A stretch of DNA of 64,000 nt from Serratia marcescens subsp. marcescens ATCC 13880. Its GTDB lineage: Bacteria > Pseudomonadota > Gammaproteobacteria > Enterobacterales > Enterobacteriaceae. The notes below the pieces were generated by a model. The model did not search any database, was not told the DNA's origin, and saw only the letters and a list, made by a program, of their open reading frames with translations. Below, piece after piece: positions 18,832 through 26,139 of the stretch. Within the stretch, counting starts at the first letter, position 1, and each line of letters opens with the position of its first letter. The position numbers and the translations under genes are program-made. The stretch is taken from assembly GCF_017299535.1 (NCBI RefSeq), contig NZ_CP071238.1:3720001-3784000 (forward strand), written 5' to 3'.

Positions 18832-19908
18832 TCAGTCGGCCTTGTCTTCCACCTCGACCCGCAGTTCATCCGGCCAGGCATGGATCACCGCCTTCACCAG
18901 CGTCGCCAGCGGTATGGCGAAAAACACGCCCCAAAAGCCCCACATCCCGCCGAACACGATCACCGACAGGATAATCACCAGCGGATGCAGGTTGACCGCT
19001 TCGGAGAACAAAATGGGCACCAACAGGTTGCCGTCCAGCCCCTGCACCACCAGATAGGCGACGATCAGCGTCCAGAAATCGGCGCCGACGCCCCACTGGA
19101 ACAGCGCCACCACCACCACCGGTATGGTGACCAGCACCGCGCCGATGTAGGGGATCAACACCGAGAAACCCACCAGCACCGCCAGCAGCAGCGAGTAACG
19201 CATGTCCAGCACGGCGAACACCAGGTAGGTCGCCACGCCGACAATCACCATCTCCAGCACTTTGCCGCGAATGTAGTTGGTGATCTGCTGATTCATCTCG
19301 TTCCAGACCTGCCCCGCCAGGCCGCGATTGCGCGGCAGCACGCGGCGCACCGCGTTCAGCAGTTGCTCTTTGTCCTTCAGCAGGAAGAACATCATCATCG
19401 GCACCAGGATCAGGTAGATAGCCAACGTCAGCAGGCCGACCAGCGACGCCAGCGAGAATTTCACCACCGATTCGCCCATGCCGGACAACCGGCTGCGCAG
19501 GTTTTCCGCCATCATGTCGATGATGCCGGCATCCACCAGCGCCGGATAACGCTTCGGCAGCGTCGCGGCGAAGTTATAGAACTGGTTGAGCATGCCCGGC
19601 AGATCGCTCATCAGATTGATGCCCTGCTGCCAGGCGGTCGGCGCGACGACGAACACCAGCAGCATGGCGACGCCCGCGAACACCAGCAGCATGACGCTCG
19701 CCGCCCAGGTGCGCGAACAGCCGATGCGCTGCAGGCGCGCGGTCGGCCACTCCAGCAGATACGCCAGCACGATGGCGACCAGCAACGGGGTCAGAATGCC
19801 GTGCAAAAAATAGAGAATAAGGAACCCGGCAACCAGGATCACCAGCAGCGCGATGGCCTGAGGATCGGTGAAGCGGCGGCGGTACCACTGTAATAACATC
19901 TCCAGCAT
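18832..19908 (-). CDS. perM: AI-2E family permease PerM
   Basis: An inner-membrane protein of 358 residues of the AI-2 exporter (TqsA/YdiK/PerM) family. Eight or so hydrophobic segments are visible, for example A-L-L-V-I-L-V-A-G-F-L-I-L-Y-F near residue 20 and V-G-L-L-T-L-A-I-Y-L-I-L-V-P-M-M-M-F-F-L-L. The family signature N-L-H-P-L-V-I-I-L-S-V-I-V-F-G-G lies in the C-terminal third. The transported substrate of PerM is not established. The frame is open to 20010, but the ATG at 19908 has AAGGAG 9 nt before it and starts exactly like E. coli PerM (M-L-E-M-L). Confidence 0.92.
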   Translation of the reverse strand: MLEMLLQWYRRRFTDPQAIALLVILVAGFLILYFLHGILTPLLVAIVLAYLLEWPTARLQRIGCSRTWAASVMLLVFAGVAMLLVFVVAPTAWQQGINLMSDLPGMLNQFYNFAATLPKRYPALVDAGIIDMMAENLRSRLSGMGESVVKFSLASLVGLLTLAIYLILVPMMMFFLLKDKEQLLNAVRRVLPRNRGLAGQVWNEMNQQITNYIRGKVLEMVIVGVATYLVFAVLDMRYSLLLAVLVGFSVLIPYIGAVLVTIPVVVVALFQWGVGADFWTLIVAYLVVQGLDGNLLVPILFSEAVNLHPLVIILSVIVFGGMWGFWGVFFAIPLATLVKAVIHAWPDELRVEVEDKAD

Positions 19909-20142
19909 CAGAGCGGGCTCCTTGAGATTTGGCGGGCGGGCATGGCGATTCCTGTGATGGACCTGATTAAAGCATAGATAGAATGGGCGCACGCGGGATG
20001 TGCAAAGCACTCAGAGTACTCAAAGTTCGCCATACATCAACAGCGATCTGGCTGATTTTATCGCGCGGGCAGGCGATCGACGCAAAAATCCGCAGACGCG
20101 GCGACTGGCGCGATGAGCGGCCCCGAACGGGGCCGCGGAAGA

Positions 20143-20238
20143 TTACAGCGAAGTAACGATGGAAAGGGGCGAACCGACCGCCAATGCGAACAACAACACA
20201 CAGCCAATCGCGATCGCCGCCGCCAGATCATTTTTCAT
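20143..20238 (-). CDS. Candidate membrane micro-protein, 31 residues
   Basis: A short frame with AGGGG 8 nt before the ATG encodes M-K-N-D-L-A-A-A-I-A-I-G-C-V and then a continuous hydrophobic run to about residue 22, ending S-I-V-T-S-L. That is one transmembrane helix with a charged N-terminal tip. I do not recognise the sequence. Size and shape fit small membrane regulators or type I toxins. Upstream on the same strand are two T-tailed hairpins (20323-20345, 20487-20512), and a GC hairpin (about 20118-20137) follows the stop. This could be a real small gene; the ribosome site and membrane helix are the only sequence support. Confidence 0.5.
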   Translation of the reverse strand: MKNDLAAAIAIGCVLLFALAVGSPLSIVTSL

Positions 20239-20322
20239 TGTCCCGTCCCCTGATGCTTAAACTGGTTATCGTCACGAACTCTGTCGGTTCTACGTTCACG
20301 GCCTTTTCTGATGCACGTCATT

Positions 20323-20345
20323 AAAAACCCCCGCCGCAGCGGGGG
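20323..20345 (-). terminator. Minus-strand terminator upstream of the 31-codon ORF
   Basis: A 7-bp stem CCCCCGC (20328-20334) with GCGGGGG (20339-20345) and a 4-nt loop; the minus-strand RNA ends in U5. It lies about 85 bp before the 31-codon frame, so it could be an attenuator or the end of a separate small RNA. Confidence 0.7.
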
Positions 20346-20486
20346 AGAAAACGTTCTGGTGCATCAAGTGTTACAAGGAGGTCATGAGGGATTGCTAACC
20401 CTAAATGACTATTTCAAGCTAGGATTATTCTCAGAGCATGGCAAGCGATCGCGTCGAGGTTATCCGCACTTTGAGATAAACCTCAT

Positions 20487-20512
20487 AAAAAAATCCCGCA
20501 CGGCAGCGGGAT
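20487..20512 (-). terminator. Second minus-strand terminator-like hairpin
   Basis: A 7-bp stem ATCCCGC (20493-20499) with GCGGGAT (20506-20512); on the minus strand it is followed by a run of T residues. No annotated gene ends here, so it may close a small RNA that begins near 20590 or beyond. Confidence 0.65.
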
Positions 20513-20554
20513 GAAGGGATGATAACGTCATGAATTTTTTATGCGGACAATGAG

Positions 20555-20586
20555 GCGGTATTGTCGTCATTTGGCGACAATACCGC
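20555..20586. other. 12-bp perfect inverted repeat
   Basis: GCGGTATTGTCG (20555-20566) pairs with CGACAATACCGC (20575-20586) across an 8-nt loop. There is no T-run on either side. It could be the 5' stem of a small RNA ending at 20487 on the minus strand, or a protein-binding palindrome. Confidence 0.55.
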
Positions 20587-20763
20587 GCCGGCACGGTGGT
20601 CACAAGGGAAATTTGGCCACGGTGAGGAAATCAGAATTTCGCCAATGCCCGCGCTCGTGCGCCCGTCAGCACCAACGAAAAAATGGGATTTTCGTCAGAC
20701 AGCCGCCGGGCAAAAACCGGTAGCATAGCCGATATCATCCCAAACGCCGTAGGGGGAAAAAAG

Positions 20764-20979
20764 ATGAACAGCAAACCGTGTGAATTTGATGAAGCCATCT
20801 GTCTGGCGATCGGGCGTGGCGTTTGCGAAGTCGTGAAGATAGGGGATGAAATCAGCGTCTTCTCCCTGTTGGAAGCTATCGAGTGCTTCATCGAACGGCA
20901 GGCGCTCAGCGAAAGCGAAATCGCGGCGGCGGACGACGCGCTGGATTTGATCAGCGGTTTGGTCCGCCGCCAGTGCTGA
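20764..20979 (+). CDS. Small protein, FumD/DUF2767-like
   Basis: A 71-residue, acidic, mostly helical protein. A GGGGG-AAAAAAG stretch runs up to the ATG; a longer open frame from 20683 has no ribosome site. The spacing of conserved positions (E-A-I-C near residue 10, an I-G-x-G-V segment, G-D-E-I near 28, S-E-S-E-I near 50, and a final A-L-D-L-I) resembles E. coli FumD of the DUF2767 family. I compared this by eye only. No function is known for the family. It stands alone between the hairpin-rich segment and the convergent B3/4 gene. Confidence 0.6.
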   Translation: MNSKPCEFDEAICLAIGRGVCEVVKIGDEISVFSLLEAIECFIERQALSESEIAAADDALDLISGLVRRQC

Positions 20980-20985
20980 AGCCTG

Positions 20986-21678
20986 TTACGAGGCGCAGCC
21001 GATGAGCCGTTGCTCTACCGTGACGCCGGGCATCATTTGCCGTAAACCGGCAATCAATTCGTCGCCCGCCTCGTGCAGCGCCGCCAACGGCATCGCCGGC
21101 AGGCTCTCCAGGATGAACCACATCCGCTCGGCCTCGGCGCTCAACCGGGTTCTGACCCCCTGGCGCCAATTCCAGCGGCGGCAGGTCACGCCGCGATCGT
21201 CGCGCCAAACCACCTCCCCCGCCTCCGGCGATTCATGGATCAGCGCCCCCTCTTTGACGGTATCAAACAGTTCGCTGCCATCCGCGACGATCAGCCGCGG
21301 CTCGCCGACATAGGCCGCGATATTCTCGCCCCCCACCGGCACGGCATAACGAATGCTGACGGCGTTATAGAGATCGACGACCGGATCGATGCTGGGCATC
21401 GTGCCGTCGCGCAGCGCGCGCTTGCGCAGGGCGTCGGCGGAACAGGGCGTACGCTTGGGTTTGGCGCCAAACTGCATGAACACCTCGCGCCAGGCCGTGA
21501 GATGCGCCTCTGCCCAGGGTGCGTCTTCCTCGCCGAGGGCGCGACAGGCTTGCGCCAACGCCAATGCCCCCACGTCCGGATGGGTTATGGGAGCCGCAAC
21601 CGCGGTAATGCTTAACGCCCGGAAACCGGGTGCCAGCGCAGCGACGGCCGGATCGATTGACGGATCGACTAAAATCAT
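20986..21678 (-). CDS. B3/4-domain protein (PheRS-beta-like tRNA editing fold)
   Basis: A 230-residue stand-alone B3/B4 domain, related to the editing domain of the phenylalanyl-tRNA synthetase beta chain. The segment V-D-L-Y-N-A-V-S-I-R-Y-A-V-P-V-G-G-E-N (about residues 105-123) is the family hallmark, with P-E-A-G-E-V-V-W-R-D near residue 151. Stand-alone members are thought to hydrolyse wrongly charged tRNAs or to bind amino-acid-like ligands, but most are uncharacterised. AGGA precedes the ATG. It is divergent from an XRE-cupin regulator with only 43 bp between them, so the two are probably co-regulated. Confidence 0.85.
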   Translation of the reverse strand: MILVDPSIDPAVAALAPGFRALSITAVAAPITHPDVGALALAQACRALGEEDAPWAEAHLTAWREVFMQFGAKPKRTPCSADALRKRALRDGTMPSIDPVVDLYNAVSIRYAVPVGGENIAAYVGEPRLIVADGSELFDTVKEGALIHESPEAGEVVWRDDRGVTCRRWNWRQGVRTRLSAEAERMWFILESLPAMPLAALHEAGDELIAGLRQMMPGVTVEQRLIGCAS

Positions 21679-21689
21679 TGAATAATCCT

Positions 21690-21720
21690 ATATTGACCAT
21701 TTTATTTCATAATATTGACC
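21690..21720. promoter_or_regulatory. Direct repeats in the divergent B3/4-XRE promoter
   Basis: ATATTGACC occurs at 21690-21698 and again at 21712-21720, start to start 22 bp, which is two helical turns. The repeats fill almost the whole 43-bp gap between the divergent starts. They are a likely operator for the adjacent regulator. Confidence 0.5.
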
Positions 21721-21721
21721 G

Positions 21722-22324
21722 ATGAACGCCAAAGTCAACAGACCGACCGAGTTCGGCGCCGACGTGCAAACCGTCAGCGAAGCGGTGTCGCACCGCATCA
21801 AGCAACAAAGAAAAAGCCAAAAGCTATCGCTGGATGAACTGTCGCGCCGGGCGGGCGTCAGCAAAGGCATGCTGGTGGAGATCGAGAAAGGCGCCGCCAA
21901 TCCCAGCATCGCCATCCTGTGCAAGCTCGCGGCGGCGCTGGGTCTGTCGGTGGCGGACATCGTCAACGTCACCCGCGCGCCCGCCGCCTTCCTGATTGAA
22001 AGCCAAGATATTCCCACGCTGTGGCATGGCGATCGCGGCGGCTCGGCCCGTTTGCTCGCGGGCACCCAAGGCCCGAACATGATAGAACTGTGGCGGTGGG
22101 AAATGGCGCCGGGGGAGGCCTATGCATCGGGCGGCCACCCGACGGGCACCTTCGAGCTGCTGCACGTTGAGCAAGGCGTCTTGAGCCTGGCCGTCGAACA
22201 GACCGAGCTCATGATTGCGCCGGGCTGTTCGGCAGTCGCCAAAACGGACGGCCCGCACCGGTACGCCAACGAAGGCGAAGACACGCTGATTTTCACCATG
22301 ACGGTCGCCGAATTGCACGCCTGA
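21722..22324 (+). CDS. XRE-family regulator with C-terminal cupin domain
   Basis: A 200-residue transcription factor. A helix-turn-helix of the lambda-repressor class covers about residues 20-78 (I-K-Q-Q-R-K-S-Q-K-L-S-L-D-E-L-S-R-R-A-G-V-S-K-G-M-L split over two helices, then N-P-S-I-A-I-L-C-K-L-A). A small cupin lies at about residues 120-196 (G-T-F-E-L-L-H-V-E-Q-G, P-H-R-Y-A-N-E-G). Such proteins sense a small ligand through the cupin. No strong ribosome site precedes the ATG, so a leaderless or weakly translated message is possible. It is paired head-to-head with the B3/4 gene and followed by a GNAT gene 43 bp on. Confidence 0.87.
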   Translation: MNAKVNRPTEFGADVQTVSEAVSHRIKQQRKSQKLSLDELSRRAGVSKGMLVEIEKGAANPSIAILCKLAAALGLSVADIVNVTRAPAAFLIESQDIPTLWHGDRGGSARLLAGTQGPNMIELWRWEMAPGEAYASGGHPTGTFELLHVEQGVLSLAVEQTELMIAPGCSAVAKTDGPHRYANEGEDTLIFTMTVAELHA

Positions 22325-22367
22325 ACGGCGGCCCTGACCTGAACGCTTGCACAGGAGAAGAACCATC

Positions 22368-22820
22368 ATGACAACCCCTGCCCCACGGGAGTGGCGGCGT
22401 GCGGACTATCTCGTCAGCACCGATCCCGTTCTGCTGGATCTCGATGCCATCCACGCTTTTCTGACCCGTTCGTCATGGGCGGAGGGAATCGATAAAGAGA
22501 CCGTCCGCCAGTCGCTCGCCCACAGCCTGTGCTTCGGTTTGTATCACGAGGCCAGGCAGATCGGTTTCGCCCGGCTGGTCACCGATTACGCCACTTTCGG
22601 CTATCTGTGCGACGTGTACGTGCTGGAAACGTACCAAAAGAGCGGGCTGGGCCTATGGCTGGCAGAATGCTGTCAGGCCCATCCGCTGATGGCGACGCTG
22701 CGGCGAGTCATGCTGGTCACCAGCACCGCCCCCTGGCTCTACGAAAAAGTGGGCTATAGCGCCATCAACCGCCCCGACTTTGTCTGGCAGATCGCCCGGC
22801 CGGACATTTACCGACGGTAG
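22368..22820 (+). CDS. GNAT family N-acetyltransferase
   Basis: A 150-residue GNAT protein. The CoA-binding segment is C-D-V-Y-V-L-E-T-Y-Q-K-S-G-L-G-L-W-L, and the C-terminal part has T-A-P-W-L-Y-E-K-V-G-Y. This subgroup often acts on small amines or antibiotics, but the substrate cannot be told here. The ATG at 22368 has AGGAG 9 nt before it; the seven extra codons of the longer frame are not needed. It lies just downstream of the XRE-cupin gene on the same strand and may be co-transcribed. It is convergent with the LysE-type gene, whose stop is 3 nt away. Confidence 0.83.
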   Translation: MTTPAPREWRRADYLVSTDPVLLDLDAIHAFLTRSSWAEGIDKETVRQSLAHSLCFGLYHEARQIGFARLVTDYATFGYLCDVYVLETYQKSGLGLWLAECCQAHPLMATLRRVMLVTSTAPWLYEKVGYSAINRPDFVWQIARPDIYRR

Positions 22821-22822
22821 CG

Positions 22823-23440
22823 CTATTTCAGCGCTTGCTCGGCCAACAGCCCGAGGGCGATCACGATCATCGCCGCGCCGGAGATGCGCCCCACCACCTT
22901 CGCGGCCTGCGGGCGCGTGCGCAGCACCGACTGCGAACCAAACCCCACCAGCAGATACACCAGGCCGCAGCTGATCAAATGCACGACGCCCAACGCCAGC
23001 ATCTGCATCGGCACCGACCATTCGGCTCGGGCGTCGGTAAACTGCGGCAGCAGCGCCAGAAACAGCAGAAACACCTTGGGGTTCAAGCCGCTGACGCACA
23101 CGCCCTTGCTGGCCCAGCGCAGCCAGGAATCGGAACGCTGATCTTCACCGGCGCCGGGCACCGGCGGGTGCAGCAGCATGTTGAAACCGATCCACAACAG
23201 ATAAGCCGCCCCCAGCAAGGTGAGCGCCGTCAGCGCCAGCGGGTTGCCGACCAGCAGCGCGCCGACGCCCGCCACCACGATCGCAATCATCAGCAGATGG
23301 CCAAACAGCAAGCCGGCGACGGCGGGCACCACCACCCGGCCGCGAATGCCCGCCGAGATCACATAGGCCCAATCCATACCTGGCGTGATCACCAACAAAA
23401 TCGACACCGCCCAAAACGCGGCGAAAAGAGCGAGCGTCAT
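22823..23440 (-). CDS. LysE/RhtB-family amino-acid exporter
   Basis: An inner-membrane exporter of 205 residues with about six hydrophobic segments. The N-terminal family signature is L-L-V-I-T-P-G-M-D-W-A-Y-V-I (about residues 15-28), followed by G-L-L-F-G-H. The mid-loop S-G-L-N-P-K-V-F-L-L-F is the second LysE/RhtB hallmark. Family members export lysine, threonine, homoserine or related amino acids. It is divergent from an Lrp/AsnC-type regulator (193-bp gap), a common pairing in which the regulator senses the exported amino acid. AGAGGG precedes the ATG. Confidence 0.88.
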   Translation of the reverse strand: MTLALFAAFWAVSILLVITPGMDWAYVISAGIRGRVVVPAVAGLLFGHLLMIAIVVAGVGALLVGNPLALTALTLLGAAYLLWIGFNMLLHPPVPGAGEDQRSDSWLRWASKGVCVSGLNPKVFLLFLALLPQFTDARAEWSVPMQMLALGVVHLISCGLVYLLVGFGSQSVLRTRPQAAKVVGRISGAAMIVIALGLLAEQALK

Positions 23441-23633
23441 GCCGGCGCCCTCTCAAACGCGCCGCGCCACACCGAACAGAGAACCATTGCGCTTTCCTCG
23501 TGGAAGAAGAACGGCCTCCGCCTGCCGCGGCGGCCGTAAAACCGTTCAACAGATGGCAAGAATATCCTCATGACGTTAAAATGTGCTTTCAATTACTTGC
23601 CTGAAATCGGCATAAACGGGGAAATTTTTCCAA

Positions 23634-24095
23634 ATGGATAAGATTGATCGCAAGATTCTTGCTGAACTGCAGGCCGACGGCCGTTTGTCGGTGACCGAGC
23701 TGGCCGAGCGGATCGGTTTGAGCGTGTCCCCCTGCCACCGCCGGGTGCGGGCATTAGAGGAGTCCGGGGTGATCAGGGGTTACCGCGCCCAGCTCGATCC
23801 CGGCAGCCTGGGCTATAACTTTTCCGCCCTGGTGTTCGTCACCATGCGCGAAGGCGATCGCCGCGCCGTTGAAACCTTCGAAAACGCCATGGTGGACATT
23901 CCGCAGGTGGTGCAGGCACAACGGCTGTTTGGCGACCCCGACTATCTGTTGCACGTGATCGCTCGCGATCTGCCCGCCTTTCAGCAGCTTTATGACGAGA
24001 AACTCTCCGCCCTGCCGGGCGTGCAACGCCTGAGCTCCACGCTGGTGATGAAAACCGTGGTGCCGGAGCGTTCATTCCTGCCGTTGGGAAAATGA
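23634..24095 (+). CDS. Lrp/AsnC-family transcriptional regulator
   Basis: A 153-residue feast/famine regulator. An N-terminal winged helix-turn-helix covers residues 2-50 (D-R-K-I-L-A-E-L-Q-A-D-G-R-L-S-V-T-E-L-A and S-P-C-H-R-R-V-R-A-L-E). A RAM effector domain covers about residues 65-145 (V-Q-A-Q-R-L-F-G-D-P-D-Y-L-L-H-V near the middle). It should bind an amino acid and control the divergent LysE-type exporter. GGGGA lies about 11 nt before the ATG. A modest hairpin (24098-24119) with T3 follows the stop. Confidence 0.88.
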   Translation: MDKIDRKILAELQADGRLSVTELAERIGLSVSPCHRRVRALEESGVIRGYRAQLDPGSLGYNFSALVFVTMREGDRRAVETFENAMVDIPQVVQAQRLFGDPDYLLHVIARDLPAFQQLYDEKLSALPGVQRLSSTLVMKTVVPERSFLPLGK

Positions 24096-24097
24096 CG

Positions 24098-24122
24098 ACG
24101 GGAACGTTGCCGCTCCCGTTTT
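24098..24122. terminator. Weak bidirectional terminator
   Basis: A 6-bp stem ACGGGA (24098-24103) with TCCCGT (24114-24119) and a 10-nt loop, then TTT on the plus strand; it sits between convergent genes. Confidence 0.4.
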
Positions 24123-24129
24123 GACGACC

Positions 24130-25338
24130 TTAAGGCACAATCACGAAATCCGGATTGGCGATGGCGAACAGCGCCTCGCGATCCGCCGCCGGTGGATAAA
24201 TCCACTGCGTGTTGATCTCCTGCTTAATCTTTTTGCCTGCCTGACGGGTAAAGCGCACCTGGCGCTCCCAGCCTTCGGTGTACAGCGCGCCCCAGGGGCC
24301 CAGATCCAGACAGGTCACATACTTCGGCTGGCTGTACGGGTGCGTCGGCAAGCCCGTCAGCTCCGCCGCCGCATTGTGGCCGGCCACGCGGCCAAGGCTC
24401 ATCGCATGCTGGCAGGTCATCAGGTTGTGATTACCGAGATCGTCGGTCGCCGCCTTCACCGTATCGCCGGTCACGAAAATGCCCGCCGCCGCCGGCGCGC
24501 GCAGGAAGGCGTCGCCGATCACCCGGCCGCTGCCGTCGCGCTCGCCAGGGATCTGCTCGGTCAGCGGATGCGCCCGCACGCCCGCCGCCAGGATCACCGT
24601 GTTGGCGGCGATGCGCTCACCGTTCGACAGCATCACACCCTCAGCGTCGATGGCCGAGACGCGCAGGCCGGCCCGCGCTTCCACGCCGCACTCCGCCAAC
24701 GCCTGGCGAATCACCGCCCCCGGCTCTGCCCCCATCCCCGCGCCCACTTCCGGCGCGCTATCGACGATCACCACGCGCACGTTCTCGTCTTTGCCCAGCG
24801 CATCCCGCAGCCGCTGCGGCATCTCCGCCGCGCTCTCCAGCCCGGTCAGCCCCGCGCCCACCACCACAGCGGTGTTGCGCGCCGGCGTCGAGGGTTTGGC
24901 CGCCAGCGCGTTGATATGGGCGCCCAAACGCTGCGCGCTTTCCAGCGTATCGACGTTGAAGCCGTATTCGGCAAAGCCCGGCACCGCAGGCACGGACAGC
25001 CGGCTGCCGGTGGCCCACACCAAACGATCGTAGGCCAACTCCAGAAGTTCCCCCGTCGTCGGCGCCACCGTGAGCGTTTTAGCAGCGGCATCGATACGCT
25101 CTACAACCCCGGCCAGGTGCCGCACGCCGACGGCGGCGAGCTGCGCGGAAATGTCCGGGTTCATATTTTCCAACACGGCTTCATACAGGCGTGGCCGGAT
25201 GGTGACCGTGGGCGTCGGTGAAACCATGATCACCTCGATCTCGTCATGCTTACCGGCGATGGCAATGGCGCGCATGGCGGACACGGCGGCCCAAAAACCG
25301 GCAAAACCGGAACCGGCAATCACTATTTTCTGCGTCAT
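24130..25338 (-). CDS. FAD/NAD(P)-dependent oxidoreductase, type II NADH dehydrogenase-like
   Basis: A 402-residue flavoprotein of the pyridine nucleotide-disulphide oxidoreductase class. The FAD-binding Rossmann motif is I-V-I-A-G-S-G-F-A-G-F-W-A-A at residues 5-18. The NAD(P)-binding motif is V-V-V-G-A-G-L-T-G-L-E-S-A near residue 155, and the second FAD motif is G-I-F-V-T-G-D-T-V near 285. It has no disulphide-active Cys pair, as in Ndh-type dehydrogenases that pass electrons from NADH to quinone. GGAG lies 7 nt before the ATG. It lies 162 bp downstream of an Rrf2-type regulator on the same strand, which probably controls it. Confidence 0.82.
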   Translation of the reverse strand: MTQKIVIAGSGFAGFWAAVSAMRAIAIAGKHDEIEVIMVSPTPTVTIRPRLYEAVLENMNPDISAQLAAVGVRHLAGVVERIDAAAKTLTVAPTTGELLELAYDRLVWATGSRLSVPAVPGFAEYGFNVDTLESAQRLGAHINALAAKPSTPARNTAVVVGAGLTGLESAAEMPQRLRDALGKDENVRVVIVDSAPEVGAGMGAEPGAVIRQALAECGVEARAGLRVSAIDAEGVMLSNGERIAANTVILAAGVRAHPLTEQIPGERDGSGRVIGDAFLRAPAAAGIFVTGDTVKAATDDLGNHNLMTCQHAMSLGRVAGHNAAAELTGLPTHPYSQPKYVTCLDLGPWGALYTEGWERQVRFTRQAGKKIKQEINTQWIYPPAADREALFAIANPDFVIVP

Positions 25339-25500
25339 GGGATGACTCCTTCATACAGGGTTAACCGGGCGACAAGGCTGCCCGCAGTTTTTTCGGATGA
25401 ACGATGCCGTTCCGCTCCCGTAACAGGGTGCAGAAGGCCCGCCCGCCCCTTCCGAAGAGGCGGGAAAAGTGTGTTTCGCTTTTTTAAGGAAAGGCGGTGA

Positions 25501-26040
25501 TTAGGTTTTGGCCCGCGCCGTTTTGCCGCTGCGCGCGGTGCGTTCCGTCATGCGCTCGTCGAGCCAGAGGTTGACCTCGCCGAAAAAGCCCTGCGGCGCT
25601 TTGCGGCCAAAGCGGGCGGCGACGGCGCCGAGGGTCTGCGCCGCCAGCGCATCGCGCATCGCCTTCTCCGCCTGCAGCATCACCGCATGGATAGCGCATT
25701 TGCCGGAGACCGCCCAATCCGGCGGGGAATCATCGAACACCGCACAGCGCCCGCGCACCTCCTGGCAATCGAACAGCGGCTTGTGCCCCTCGATGGCGTC
25801 GATAATTTCCAGAAAACTGATCTCGTCCGCCGGACGGGCCAGCCGGTAACCGCCGCGCACCCCTTCGCTGGCGGCGACGATCCCCGCCTTTTCCAGCTTG
25901 GGGAAAATCTTGGCCAGAAAGCTGGGGGAGATGCCTTGCAGCTCGGCGAGTTCGCGGCTGCTGAGCGCGCGCTGGTTGTCGCCGACCAGCCACAGCAGGC
26001 AGTGAATACCATATTCAACGCTGGTTGTGATGTACGCCAT
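25501..26040 (-). CDS. Rrf2-family transcriptional regulator (candidate Fe-S or redox sensor)
   Basis: A 179-residue regulator with an Rrf2 winged helix-turn-helix (M-A-Y-I-T-T-S-V-E-Y-G-I-H at the start, then S-S-R-E-L-A-E-L-Q-G-I-S-P-S-F-L-A-K-I-F and wing G-V-R-G-G-Y-R-L-A). Three cysteines, C92, C99 and C115, lie where IscR and NsrR carry their iron-sulphur ligands (IscR C92, C98, C104), though the spacing of the third differs. A basic tail (R-T-A-R-S-G-K-T-A-R-A-K) is unusual. Two palindromic operators flank its own promoter. It is likely autoregulated and probably governs the oxidoreductase gene downstream. Confidence 0.86.
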   Translation of the reverse strand: MAYITTSVEYGIHCLLWLVGDNQRALSSRELAELQGISPSFLAKIFPKLEKAGIVAASEGVRGGYRLARPADEISFLEIIDAIEGHKPLFDCQEVRGRCAVFDDSPPDWAVSGKCAIHAVMLQAEKAMRDALAAQTLGAVAARFGRKAPQGFFGEVNLWLDERMTERTARSGKTARAKT

Positions 26041-26073
26041 ATGTCCGTTTTCGATCGTCAGTGAATCCTCAAT

Positions 26074-26098
26074 AACGCAGACTATATGAGTCTGCGTT
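26074..26098. promoter_or_regulatory. Operator 1 of the Rrf2 gene, perfect palindrome
   Basis: AACGCAGACT (26074-26083) and AGTCTGCGTT (26089-26098) form a perfect 10-bp inverted repeat around a 5-bp centre. It covers the -10 element of the Rrf2 promoter. Confidence 0.75.
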
Positions 26099-26109
26099 TA
26101 TCTTGTCAA
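26081..26109 (-). promoter_or_regulatory. Sigma-70 promoter of the Rrf2 regulator
   Basis: On the minus strand TTGACA (26104-26109) and TATAGT (26081-26086) are separated by 17 bp, close to the perfect consensus. The palindromes lie over the -10 and directly upstream of the -35. Confidence 0.75.
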
Positions 26110-26110
26110 T

Positions 26111-26139
26111 AAAACACAGACTAACTTTGTCTGCGTTTT
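26111..26139. promoter_or_regulatory. Operator 2 of the Rrf2 gene, near-perfect palindrome
   Basis: AAAACACAGAC (26111-26121) and GTCTGCGTTTT (26129-26139) are inverted copies with one mismatch around a 7-bp centre. They share the CAGAC/GTCTG core with operator 1; the centres are about 39 bp apart. Confidence 0.7.

Larger units (their letters stand above)
20239..20763. other. Gene-poor, hairpin-rich intergenic segment
   Basis: About 525 bp without a convincing larger gene. It holds two minus-strand terminator-like hairpins (listed separately), a 12-bp perfect hairpin at 20555-20586, and an isolated strong ribosome-binding sequence AAGGAGGTC before an ATG that opens only a four-codon frame at about 20383. 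The arrangement could hold one or two small RNAs read on the minus strand; no known RNA family was recognised. Confidence 0.5.

Noticed and set aside
20374..20397. Strong AAGGAGGTC ribosome site with an ATG
   Set aside because: The frame stops after four codons (M-R-D-C); the ATG is only 2 nt from the site. It may matter as part of an RNA but is not called a gene.
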